45,394 nucleotides of DNA, from assembly GCA_963575745.1 (NCBI GenBank), contig CAUYUJ010020259.1, positions 237,836 through 283,229 of the forward strand. The letters run 5' to 3'. The notes beneath the pieces were generated by a model. That model was not told where the DNA came from, searched no databases, and was given only the letters and a program-made list of their open reading frames with translations. This DNA is from Prorocentrum cordatum (taxonomy: Eukaryota > Sar > Dinophyceae > Prorocentrales > Prorocentraceae). The position numbers and the translations under genes are program-made. Below are positions 19,434-29,450 of this stretch, in pieces. Position 1 is the first letter of the stretch. Every line of letters begins with the position of its first letter.

Positions 19434-19912
19434 GTCTGTTGGGATTTTTCCAGAGGCTTCTCGGAAGCCTCTTGGATTCGGTTTGGGGACGTCTTGGTGG
19501 CCTCTCGGGGGTGTCTTGGGGGCCTCTTGGGGCCTGATTTGGGCCTTTTGGGGGTCCTGGAGTTTGTGGGGGGCCTCTTGGGGACCTGCTGGCGGTCTCG
19601 GGGGCCATTTTGGGGCGAAGGTCTCGAAGCGTCGGTTCGTGTTCCCCCCCCCCTCTGGTGCCTCTCTTGGGCCCCTCTTGGAGCCCTTTGGGCTGTCTTG
19701 GGGAGCTCTTGGACCGTCTTGGGGCCCTCTTGGATCGTCAGAGGGCGTTCTTGGGGGCCTCTTGGGCCGTCTTGGGGCGATCTTGGCGGCCTCTTGGGCC
19801 GTCTTAGAGCGTCGATCGTTTGAAAAGGCGAGAGCACGAACCTTTTCCAAAGCCCGAGGAACATACATGAGGCATCTCTGGGCCCTCTTGGCGGGCCTCT
19901 TTAAGCCCTCTT
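19434..19912 (-). repeat. Minisatellite array, opposite orientation (GGGCCGTCTTGG units)
   Basis: Units such as CTTGGGGCCTCTTGGG are the reverse complement of those at 17895-18775. The right end (19790-19912) merges into the first copy of the tandem segmental duplication. Confidence 0.85.
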
Positions 19913-20481
19913 GGCGCGCCAGGCCAGGCTGAAAGTCGGAGGGTACCCATACCGCTACCCTCCACTCGTTTTCCCCTTTCTGGGCGTCCTGGGGGGCCCT
20001 CACCGCCACCGCCAGGTTCGCCTCGAACTCAGAACGCCCCCCCGGGAGAGGTCCGGAGAATCACGGTGTTGGTGCGTAGAGCACCTCAGGCGCCAGGCGC
20101 GCGCGATGGGCGCGCACCACGGCGTACTAGACGCTACAGGCAATATGGTGGGGCCCTCTGTCCAGCAGTTGGGAAGCTGGCAGTCCTCACCATCGTTGTT
20201 TTTTTTGTTGCATCCCCCAAGCGATACATGTGCACTAGGCATTGCGCATAATAGTATAGGCATGATTCAATCCTGGCGCCTCGCATGCGGGGGCGTCAGC
20301 ACTCGCTGCGGCAGCCACAGCGTGTCACAACTTGCAGCCAGACTGGCCGGCTCTCGAGAGCCTCGCCCGCGGGGCGACTTGCCAGGGGCTGCCCGGGGTG
20401 AGCAGGGCTCTGCCGTCCTGCACTGGGGTGTGGTGGAGCAGGAGGAGCAGCAGGAATAGGAGAGTGGGGAGGGGGCATGGG
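19790..20481 (+). repeat. Tandem segmental duplication, copy 1 (shortened)
   Basis: Begins with the GTCTTAGAGCGTCGATCGTT block, jumps at about 19913 to the segment matching 22660 onward in copy 3, and ends GGGGGCATGGGCGG. Relative to copy 3 it lacks about 0.8 kb of the left part and roughly 190 bp near 20080. No gene is recognised. Confidence 0.85.
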
Positions 20482-21673
20482 CGGCCTCTGGGGCCGTCTT
20501 AGAGCGTCGATCGTTCGAAAAGGCGAGAGCACGAACCTTTTCCAAAGCCCGAGGAACATACATGAGGCATCTCTGGGCCCTCTTGGCGGGCCTCTTAAAG
20601 CCCTCTTGGGGCGTTTTGGGGGTCTCTTGGGCCGTCTGCGGGCCATCTTGGGCGTCTTGGAGCGATCTTTGGGCGACTTGGGGCCATCCTGTACCGTCGT
20701 AGGGGCCTCTTGGGCCCTCCTAGCCCGTCATGGGGACCCTCGGGCCTTTAGACAAAAGTCATGCGAGGACGCCCGGGAGCGTGCGGGACTGCCAAGAAGG
20801 TGTGAGATTAGAGGCGCCCTGCCCCTACCTACAATATTTCAACACTTACTACGCAGGTTACACAGCGCAGAGAACTTTAGGAGCCTGGGGAACACTCCGT
20901 TCCGTGCCTCGAGGCACGGTGGTTGATACTGAGTAGATGGCATCAGCCGAAGTAGCTGCGATGCTGCGCAGCTAGACATCGGCAGCCTATGGTAGCTACG
21001 TGCTTTAGACGTGGCCAAGCGTCCCTCGTGACGTTTTGGATCGGCTCGCCAGTTTTTGGTGCCGTGTGCTCTCCTTTATGTTCGGTATACCTGGCAGCCA
21101 CGACGATCGTCACAGCTGGCCCACCAGCGTCGAGAGTCGATCCATGTGTGTGCTCCTTGTTCGCCTACGAGCGCAAGAAGGGGCCCTGGCAGAGCGGGTG
21201 GGGGGACGACGGGCGAGGGACGGGGGACGAGGGGGGGGGGCGGGGCAAGAGGGGGGAGGGGCAGACGTGCAGCCGTGCGCGCGCCTGGACCCTCAGCATG
21301 GGGCCCGAGAGGCCGCCTGTGGAGCGCGACGGCGCCGCCCCTGCGCGCGCCGCCTCCGCGGCGCGGGCAGCTCGAGCTGCCCGCCGCCGCCGCCCGCGGC
21401 CGCATCCCCCAAGCGACACATGTGCACTAGGCATTGCGCATAATAGTCTAGGCATGATTCAATCCTGGCGCCTCGCATGCGGGGGCGTCAGCACTCGCTG
21501 CGGCAGCCACAGCGTGTCACAACTTGCAGCCAGACTGGCCAGCTCTCGAGAGCCTCGCCCGCGGGGTGACTTGCCAGGGGCTGCCCGGGGTGAGCAGGGC
21601 TCTGCCGTCCTGCACTGGGGTGTGGTGGAGCAGGAGGAGCAGCAGGAATAGGAGAGTGGGGAGGGGGCATGGG
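20482..21673 (+). repeat. Tandem segmental duplication, copy 2 (1192 bp)
   Basis: About 99 percent identical by eye to the left part of copy 3 (roughly eight substitutions in about 930 bp). It jumps at about 21403 to the block CATCCCCCAAGCGA and lacks the roughly 560 bp present in copy 3. It contains palindromes at 20902-20919 and 21363-21384. The 220-codon frame at 20989-21651 has no recognisable domain and depends on repeat sequence. Confidence 0.9.
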
Positions 21674-23417
21674 CGGCCTCTGGGGCCGTCTTAGAGCGTC
21701 GATCGTTCGAAAAGGCGAGAGCACGAACCTTTTCCAAAGCCCGAGGAACATACATGAGGCATCTCTGGGCCCTCTTGGCGGGCCTCTTAAAGTCCTCTTG
21801 GGGCGTTTTGGGGGTCTCTTGGGCCGTCTGCGGGCCATCTTGGGCGTCTTGGAGCGATCTTTGGGCGACTTGGGGCCATCCTGGACCGTCGTAGGGGCCT
21901 CTTGGGCCCTCCTAGCCCGTCATGGGGACCCTCGGGCCTTTAGACAAAAGTCATGCGAGGACGCCCGGGAGCGTGCGGGACTGCCAAGAAGGTGTGAGAT
22001 TAGGGGCGCCCTGCCCCTACCTACAATATTTCAACACTTACTACGCAGGTTACACAGCGCAGAGAACTTTAGGAGCCTGGGGAACACTCCGTTCCGTGCC
22101 TCGAGGCACGGTGGTTGATACTGAGTAGATGGCATCAGCCGAAGTAGCTGCGATGCTGCGCAGCTAGACATCGGCAGCCTATGGTAGCTGCGTGCTTTAG
22201 ACGTGGCCAAGCGTCCCTCGTGACGTTTTGGATCGGCTCGCCAGTTTTTGGTGCCGTGTGCTTTCCTTTATGTTCGGTATACCTGGCAGCCACGACGATC
22301 GTCACAGCTGGCCCCCCAGCGTCGAGAGTCGATCCATGTGTATGCTCCTTGTTCGCCTACGAGCGCAAGAAGGGGCCCTGGCAGAGCGGGTGGGGGGACG
22401 ACGGGCGAGGGACGGGGGACGAGGGGGGGGGGCGGGGCATGAGGGGGGAGGGGCAGACGTGCAGCCGTGCGCGCGCCTGGACCCTCAGCATGGGGCCCGA
22501 GAGGCCGCCTGTGGAGCGCGACGGCGCCGCCCCTGCGCGCGCCGCCTCCGCGGCGCGGGCAGCTCGAGCTGCCCGCCGCCGCCGCCCGCGGCCGCCCTCG
22601 GCCGCGACCTGCCGCAGCGCCGCGTGCCTCGGCGTGGCCAGCTCGCCCGCCAGCGCGCGCCAGGCCGGGCTGAAAGTCGGAGGGTACCCATACCGCTACC
22701 CTCCACTCGTTTTCCCCTTTCTGGGCGTCCTGGGGGGCCCTCATCGCCACCGCCAGGTTCGCCTCGAACTCAGAACGCCCCCCCGGGAGAGGTCCGGAGA
22801 ATCATGGTGTTGGTGCGTTTCGGCTTCCCCAGAAAGGGGGGGGGGGGTCGCGCGGGGAGAGGCGCCCCGGGCGGGCGCGCGGGGGGCACGCTTGCCGCGT
22901 GGTCCCCCCCGGTGGCCGATGGCGCTGCTTGCTCGGCTTCCGCGGCGGGGCAGAAGCTCCTCCCGCGCCCGTCGACCGGTCCGCGCCTTGCTCGCGCTCC
23001 TCGCTGGGCAGAGCAGAGCACCTCAGGCGCCAGGCGCGCGCGATGGGCGCGCACCACGGCGTACTAGACGCTACAGGCAATATGGTGGGGCCCTCTGTCC
23101 AGCAGTTGGGAAGCTGGCAGTCCTCACCATCGTTGTTTTTTTGTTGCATCCCCCAAGCGATACATGTGCACTAGGCATTGCGCATAATAGTATAGGCATG
23201 ATTCAATCCTGGCGCCTCCCATGCGGGGGCGTCAGCACTCGCTGCGGCAGCCACAGCGTGTCACAACTTGCAGCCAGACTGGCCAGCTCTCGACGGCCTC
23301 GCCCGCGGGGCGACTTGCCAGGGGCTGCCCGGGGTGAGCAGGGCTCTGCCGTCCTGCACTGGGGTGTGGTGGAGCAGGAGGAGCAGCAGGAATAGGAGAG
23401 TGGGGAGGGGGCATGGG
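21674..23417 (+). repeat. Tandem segmental duplication, copy 3 (longest, 1744 bp)
   Basis: Contains every block found in copies 1 and 2, so it best represents the ancestral unit. A 404-codon plus frame (22181-23395) spans it: Arg/Ala/Pro-rich, without a domain, and differing in each copy by large deletions. I do not treat it as a gene. The copy ends GGGGGCATGGG, where the dispersed repeat at 23419 begins. Confidence 0.9.
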
Positions 23418-23418
23418 C

Positions 23419-23525
23419 TTGGCATCGCTCGGACGTGTGCGTTTTTCCTTCTCGGCGAGGACCATCGAGGAGCATCCTGGATCATCGTGCCAAACATCCA
23501 CGCACGAAGTCGACCAATGCACGGG
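23419..23525 (+). repeat. Dispersed repeat, copy 2
   Basis: Same-orientation match to 11404-11508. It abuts the end of the third tandem copy exactly where copies 1 and 2 continue differently, so it may mark a recombination or insertion joint. Confidence 0.75.
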
Positions 23526-24404
23526 GAATGGACGTCCGAGCGATGGCGAGTAGGGGGCAACCATCGGGGAACAAACCCTGGCACACAGATAACAACTCGG
23601 AGATCCGCGACGCCGACCTCAGAGCTTTTATGTTTGTGCCACTGCTTGTTTCCCTCGGAGAGGACGGCCCCGATCATTCAACCGAGGTCTCGCACCTCTC
23701 TTTCCGCCATCTGCAGCGGACTTTGGGCTCGCGTTAGGCCTTGGGCAACGCAGGAATTCGTAATGCAGTTTTTTAACTCCTCTCCCAAGCCATGGGCTGG
23801 GCACATGGGCTCGCCCGGTGGTCTCCTCTCATCCTCCTCATCATTCCCCTCTTCTTCTCCCATTCCAGTTCCTATGTGACTGAAAAGTCCCAGAGGCGGT
23901 TCTCCTACTGTTGCGCGCAAGTCCGGTGCGACATCTCTGAAGTGGCTTGTGGTCAGACGCCACCGCTGCTCGCATTTTTGGTACTCCCGCCTTGGCTACT
24001 GACCTCGAGTTGCGGCCCATCTCCATGTGGCAATGTGCTTCGAGGGCGGGTGCGGGGGGTGCGAGGGGGCCGGAGCGGGTGTGAAGAGTGGGTAGGTTGT
24101 GACGATTGGATCGGCATCGCCGTGGCCAGCCAGCCACCCAGCCAGGCAAAGGGCAGCGGTGCGCCCTACCAGTGTGGTTCTGGCACCAGGCGCACTCTGC
24201 CTGCTCGACTTTTCGAGGTGCTCGCCCGCGCGGCTGCTCCTCGGACGACCGCGTGAACAAAAACACGTTCCACAGGCCTGGCCCTGAGCGCGTCCTGGCC
24301 GGGATTCTGGGGCGCAGCCCGCCGCGGCGACGAGGGAGGGCCCCTTTGGAAGGAAGACCCCGCGGTGCAGACACATGCTAGCATCCCGTCCCGTCCTCGT
24401 CCTC
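23526..24404. other. No recognisable gene
   Basis: About 880 bp of mixed composition with many overlapping short frames on both strands. No domain, RNA gene or repeat could be named. It is the 5' flank of the spliced-leader-headed LINE copy. Confidence 0.4.
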
Positions 24405-24506
24405 CTCGCTTCTGCTTCTTGCTCCTCCCCTCTCTTCTTCCTCCTCTCCTCCTCCTCCGCCTCCCCCGCGGCCTCCTCCTCCTCCTCCGCCTCCTCGTTC
24501 TCTTCC
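24405..24506. repeat. CTC/TCC pyrimidine array at the LINE 5' edge
   Basis: Pyrimidine-rich triplets ending immediately before the spliced-leader relic. A similar array starts right after the LINE remains at 36632. Confidence 0.85.
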
Positions 24507-24528
24507 TCCGTCGCCATTTTGGCTCAAG
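24507..24528 (+). other. Relic of the dinoflagellate spliced leader
   Basis: Reads TCCGTCGCCATTTTGGCTCA then AG. It matches the conserved dinoflagellate spliced leader (TCCGTAGCCATTTTGGCTCA then AG) at 21 of 22 positions, with one A-to-C change. The leader is added to mRNA by trans-splicing and is not normally encoded next to genes, so a genomic copy joined to an ORF marks a retroposed cDNA. It is followed by ATGG rather than a GT splice donor, so this is not a spliced-leader RNA gene. Confidence 0.93.
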
Positions 24529-24671
24529 ATGGCGTCGGAACGACGGAGGCCCCGAGTGTCCGCTTGTCCTACTTGGTCTCCATGCCATCAGCAGAACCAA
24601 GTTCATTACATCACCACTTTCCAGTTTCGGCCCGCCCCGCGCGGGCTGTATCTCATCCGTACCCTCGCGGC

Positions 24672-25600
24672 ATGGCTTTTTCTGGCAGCGGCCAGGCCCC
24701 CAGATGCGCTGACGGCGGGAAGAGCCGCTCGCCTCCGCCAGCTCGCAAAGGCTCCAAGCGCACCGAGCGGGATTCAGTATCGGAGCGAGACCCCTGGGCG
24801 CAAGACGGAGGCTCTGGGGCCGCTTCTCTCACAGCAGGTGCATCCCGTGGCGCTGCTGGGCATGGGGGTGGAGTAGTCGAGGCCGTGCTGCCGGCTGCCA
24901 TGGACAAGATGCTCAAGCAACAGCATGCAGATCCTGGCCGAGGCCAACAACGAGCTCGTGGCGTTCGCCAAAGCCCAGGCGGAAGCCGCGGCCACTCGTG
25001 CAGCTGCTAGACTGGTGCAAAACAACTGCAGCACAACAGTAACAACGCCTCAACGCCTCGGACGGTGACGTCGTGGAATTCGAGCAACGACTTGCCACCT
25101 CGGAGGCCGACGTCGCGCATGCCGTGGGACAGGTCGAAGAGATCAGCGTCATCCTCGCCAGGGCCACAGCCGAGATCCCCATCGCGGACGTCTCGGAGGT
25201 CAGCGAGTGGGACCGCAAGAGCAACGCCAACCTGTTCCGCATCCAGCGCGTCGAGATCTCCGACCCCGACGAGGTGCGCAACGGGCTCGCCGACTGGACT
25301 ACGGCTGCTGAAAGTGAACCTGGTGATTGGCGTCTCCTCGAAGGCGCTCCTGGCCGAAGTTTCATAATGCAGCTCATCGGTGGCGCCGAGGTCTACCACC
25401 CCAGAGCCGCCGCACTGGTGGCCCAGCTCAGGGACGAGAGCATCTGGTGCTCGTTTTCGGCGAAGGCGCGCGGCAATCATATCATAATCGAACCCATGTA
25501 CGTCAATTCAGACCGCTCTCCCAAGCAGGTCCGCGCCGAGATCCAGTCCGAGCGCCTCGAGCGCGCGTGCGGGGGGCTCTATCCTAGCGCTGGGCGGTGA
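24672..25600 (+). pseudogene. LINE ORF1-like protein, frameshifted
   Basis: Probably the RNA-binding ORF1 protein. It starts MAFSGSGQAPRCADGGKSRS in frame 3 and reaches MDKMLKQQ. The coiled-coil-like MQILAEANNELVAFAKAQAE follows in frame 1 from 24925. From 25073 frame 2 gives FEQRLATSEADVAHAVGQVE, then WDRKSNANLFRIQ and FSAKARGNHIIIEPMYVNSD followed by RSPKQVRAEIQSERLERAC. That last block resembles, from memory, the segment just before the endonuclease in dinoflagellate LINEs. The stop is at 25598-25600. Weak similarity in shifting frames continues to about 25800 (LYRKDDGDVLLDGQAP). At least two frameshifts. Confidence 0.6.
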
Positions 25601-25939
25601 TTATACCGCAAAGATGATGGCGACGTGCTGCTCGACGGCCAAGCTCCAGTCCGCGCGTGCTGCCCAGCTGCCAACGGACCCACGAAGTTGGGGAAGCGCC
25701 TCGCGGCTGCGCAGCAGATCGACAAGGCGAGCCTCAAGACTTGTTCGGGTCGAAGTTCGCGGCCAGGGTCACGGAGCGGCGGTGTCTTGGACCCGCGGTT
25801 CTCGCGAGGCACGCAGAACGGTGACTCGTGCAGGATGGTGGGTTGGAGCGCCCGAGGCCTCCTTCACAGCTGGCCCAAACAGAATCAGTGCGGCGTGCAG
25901 ATCTCCCCGACGTACATGCGGGCCAATGCCTACATCATG

Positions 25940-26110
25940 GTGCAACGGGCCCGCGTCTTGTAGGAGAACCTCGCCCGCGAGGTCAATCGCATGAATGCCA
26001 CTACATGGTCATCCAATCTTCGCGCCTTTCATGGGCTGCGGGTGGAGTGGCCATTTTGGCCCCGACCGCAATGCGCGTTGCCCCGGCAGCTGCGCGACCT
26101 CTCTGAAGCA
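25940..26110 (+). pseudogene. Start of a LINE endonuclease (fragment)
   Basis: Frame 1 reads VIQSSRLSWAAGGVAILAPT, resembling the early strand of the apurinic-type endonuclease where a GGVAIL motif is common. Recognisable sequence stops near 26110 and reappears in a similar context at 33150. Too short for a firm call. Confidence 0.35.
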
Positions 26111-26492
26111 GATTACCCGAATTCTGACTTCCGTGAGATGCATCCATGCAGGGCGGCGTTGCCGCGTATCGCCAACCCGAAGAAGAGCGCCATCATCTCC
26201 AGTCCCAAAATTCACAGCTAGGAGAATGGTGAAGTGGAACGCCTCGACAATGGGGTAGGTCCACGCGCGGTAGTTCCACGCCGGCACGACGGGCTCCCGA
26301 TCGAGGAAGCGGAGCGGCGTCATTCAGTATCTCATCCAAACCAGAGGTCGCGGCACCAAAGCCCATGGGGCATAATGCAACCACCATCCTGGAGCGGTCG
26401 CTGGCTGCCGGGGCGGCGGCGAGCGCAGTCCACCCACTTTATCCGAAACACTCGGAGGAGACGACAACAATTGTGGTCGTAGCGCATGCTGC
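26111..26492. other. Ambiguous joint between plus- and minus-strand elements
   Basis: The minus strand (26323-26009) has a protein-like frame, including YPIVEAFHFTILLAVNFGTG and ALLRVGDTRQRRPA, possibly the C-terminal end of the minus-strand element. The plus strand also has a short open frame. I cannot place the joint exactly. Confidence 0.3.
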
Positions 26493-28265
26493 TTAGTTCA
26501 GCGTTCTCTGGGGCTCGAGATGCGCGGGCAGTCCGCCGCGAGATGTCTCATGGCGGGGCCGCGTGGCGTTGCAGAACTTACGGTTGCATCCAGGCTGTCT
26601 CCTCGCCTCGGACGTGGCAGCGCCATTCCGATAAACAGACAGGGTAATTTTTTCGCGCGCCGAGTCCACGGTGCCATTTGGCGAAGGAACGTCGTCGACC
26701 TCCTCGGCGTCTTTCCGACGGCGGGGAACTGTTTGCGCGCGCCTGGTCCGCGCGATGCCCCGCAGGAAGTCTTGAGTTCTGTCGGTGTTTGTCCGGAACC
26801 TGTGGTTGTCGTCCAGGGCGCCGGGGGCGAGCATGTGCGCGCGGCGGTCGTCGCGGGCGCCCCCCGGCGCGCGAGCCCCTCTTTCCTCGGGGGAACGGAC
26901 GAGCGACAATCCCGATTCCTCAGCGCGTCGCTGCCTCGAATGCTCAACGAAAGACGACCGCGTCAGCCGCTCGCCCCTCAACTTCTTGATCGGCAAACAA
27001 AGAGCGCGAGAGAACAGGATGCGGCCGCGTGTTCTGGCGCCGCCATCGCCCCGCGCGCCGCCGGGTAGTCTGCGTCCTCCAGACCGCCTTGGCCAGGATC
27101 TTGGCCGCCTCATGATGAGGCGGCGTGAGTGTGGGCGCGGCCCGCGTCCGCGACGGCCAGCAGTGGGCGAATTCCAGGCGCGCGCGGGCCGTGCGTTAGC
27201 AGGGCGCGCCAAGACTCCGATATGTTCAACTTTACGGGAAGGGTCGTCTTGATCCGTCCAGGTATGCCGCTTCTTCGGGTTCGCGCAGTAGCTGGTGTCT
27301 GCGTCGAACTGTCTCGTGTCGTTGGGCCCCTTCTCGAGGGCCTCAGGCGATGGTGCTATCGGGTAGCGATCGCCCATGGAACGCCCTGGCGATCTGCGCG
27401 GTTGACAAGATGTGGGCGTGCGCATCATCTTCGAAGGAACAGTATAATCCCCTTGCGGTAGACCGCGGTCTGTATTCGTGATGGGCCTGGTGACCTCCCC
27501 GTTCGCGCTGCAGTTCCTGTTTGCAGCCCAAGCGGCAGCGCGCGTGAAACGGACGGCTGCTGGAAACCCGGATGCCTCCATGCTGGCACCTGCAATCTCA
27601 TGATTTATCGTATCATGCGCTTTTGAAAGATCCAGTTCGCATCCATTCGTGCCCGCCGCACAACCGCGCAGCCGCTGGCTGATTGCGCGGCCGACGGAGA
27701 CATGTTTGCGGTTGGCCCATTGATTCCGCGGCGGCGTCGGAACAACAGCTGCCAATATCCGAAGCCATGTGAGCGGCAAGACACTGCCCACTGAAGTCGA
27801 TCTCGCGTCCTCTTCTCCCTTCGGCTGGCCAACAATCCTCCAGGATAGCAATTTCTGCAGTGGGTCTTGAGGTGGATGTCCGCGATGTCGCGCGCGCTCG
27901 GCCGTCACGTCGACCCACGAGGTATCTGGCTCGTCCATGATGTCTGGGGGCATCTGGTCCAAGATACGCATCTCATTGAACGACCAGCCACCCAATCCGG
28001 CGCAGCTCGCGGAGCACCTGGCGGCCCCCAAGAAGTCGGCCATGGACGGGGTCCAATCGTCAGGCTTGCAGCCAGGCTGCGGGAAAGGTACTGCTGCAGC
28101 AGGCTGTCGCCATCGGTCAACGCAGCCTCCTGGGTCATGGTTCTCTCTGGTGGTGGTCGCCCTTGGGCCCCCCGCTGTTTGCGCGCGTCGGAGATTCGGC
28201 CGGTGGGCGAGGCCGCGACGGGCGTGAACATGGTCGCAGCCACTGACGGCGCCTCCGATGACCAC
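26493..28265 (-). pseudogene. Non-LTR reverse transcriptase, minus strand
   Basis: A 590-codon open frame. The RT core is visible: QWANRKHVSVGRAI, motif A GCELDLSKAHDTINHEIAG with the catalytic Asp, AAWAANRNCSANGEVTRPI, motif B DRGLPQGD, and a motif-C region reading QFDADTSYCANP where F-A-D-D is expected, so a catalytic position looks scrambled. KVEHIGVLARP follows, matching the usual K-x-E-H-L-G after motif C. The last 230 residues are Arg/Pro/Ala-rich and probably out of frame. The N-terminal part up to about residue 150 carries no recognisable motif. RT identity is firm; the coding frame is not intact. Confidence 0.72.
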
Positions 28266-28337
28266 TTAGCAACTTCATCTCTACACGAACGCCGGGTCGC
28301 CTCCTGGAGCTTGGCGTTCTCCGTGGTAATCAAAGAA

Positions 28338-29450
28338 CTAAGCCTTCGCAGTGCCGTGGTTGATGGCCGTGGCGAGGTACGAGAAGTGCTTGGTTGTGAG
28401 TGCGTCCGTGTCAGGTGAACCCCGTTGTAGCTGCCCAGAATGCCTACGATGTGATCGTGGTAGTCGCGGATGTGCTATGCTCTGATTTGGTCTGTGTCGC
28501 GCAGGGGCTGCGACGGCCCTCTGCATCGGCGTCGATCTCTTCGGACGTTCATGACCTCGAGCCAGTTCAAGAACCCTTTGTCCACAGCCGCGTTGAGGGC
28601 CTTCTTCGCTCTCTCGCGCCAGTACTTCCTGCGAGATGCGATAGAGACATTCGCCAACTTCTTGGTCGAGCAGCTTGTTGAGTTGGCGACCGTCACCCGT
28701 CGGCTCTTTGAGAGGGCGGAAGGGCGCGGCGTGCTTCGAACGATAGCGACGCATATGGGCGACATTGATGTCGAGCTGGTAGCGTGCCAGAGCGTAATGT
28801 GGAATGCCTGAGAGCAGCTTCGCTCCCAGGAACACCTGTGGGGCAGCCTGCGGGCCCCCCCGAATCAGCGCGCGCGTGGGGGTCGTTCCCGCCGCCGTCG
28901 CGACTGGGGGCGCCCCGTCCAGTGTAACCTCGACTTGCCAGCCCAGTCCAAGTAGGCTGTCGTAGTCTTGTTTCCAGTTGGGATCGCCGGCGGCGTGCGC
29001 AGCATGGCCGCGACTTTCAAACTATTGGAAATAACCGAGTGTTGTTGCAAGCCTGTGGCGCTCAAAGCTTCTAGGGCCATCTGCAGAGACAAGCGTAGCT
29101 TTCGCGGTGCGTGCCTCCGCCGTGCGACGACAAATGCGCGGATGCCGAATATTGGCCACTCTGCGGGGAGAACGCTTCCAAAGTACAGCGCGTCCGCTTT
29201 GACTGACTTTGTGGAGTGTAGAAGGTGGGGGGGGGGTCCGAGCATGCCGAACCCCGTCGCCTGGCGTTGCAAATACTGATCAACCACCTCGGTCGAACAT
29301 CTGGCAGTCCGATGCCTTCAAGAAGAAGACGACCCACATACTCTCGGACAGTGTTGAGTACTTCCAGCGCGCGGGCATTCATGAGCGTGGTAACGTTGAT
29401 AGTGGCAACGCCCGCAACTCAGGAGGCGGAGGCGGATCATGATGGTCATC
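28338..29450 (-). pseudogene. Possible endonuclease and linker region upstream of the minus-strand RT
   Basis: Fragments in several frames: ALEVLNTVREYVGRLLLEGI (near 29370), TTAYLDWAGKSRLHWTG (near 28950) and RRKYWRERAKKALNAAVDKG (near 28620). Position between ORF1-like and RT sequence, and the first two fragments, fit an endonuclease followed by the pre-RT linker. No catalytic motif is intact. Tentative. Confidence 0.28.

Larger units (their letters stand above)
24507..26110 (+). mobile_element. Non-LTR (LINE-type) retrotransposon, 5' part, retroposed with spliced leader
   Basis: The spliced-leader relic, a 143-bp 5' UTR, a decayed ORF1 and the beginning of an endonuclease lie in LINE order. 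A leader-headed copy implies a trans-spliced element RNA was reverse-transcribed to its very 5' end. The element may continue at 33140, with a minus-strand element nested between. Confidence 0.65.

Noticed and set aside
21474-23395. 404-codon plus-strand frame over the third tandem copy as a gene
   Set aside because: The duplicate copies differ by large deletions, no domain is seen, and Arg/Ala/Pro richness is expected from GC-rich noncoding DNA.
24507-24528. Spliced-leader RNA gene
   Set aside because: No GT donor after the leader and no SL RNA intron or Sm-like site; ATGG follows directly. A retroposed relic fits better.
26046-26066. A second spliced-leader-like sequence (GGCCATTTTGGC)
   Set aside because: Only the 11-base core matches and the flanks do not; it lies inside endonuclease-like sequence. 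Probably chance.
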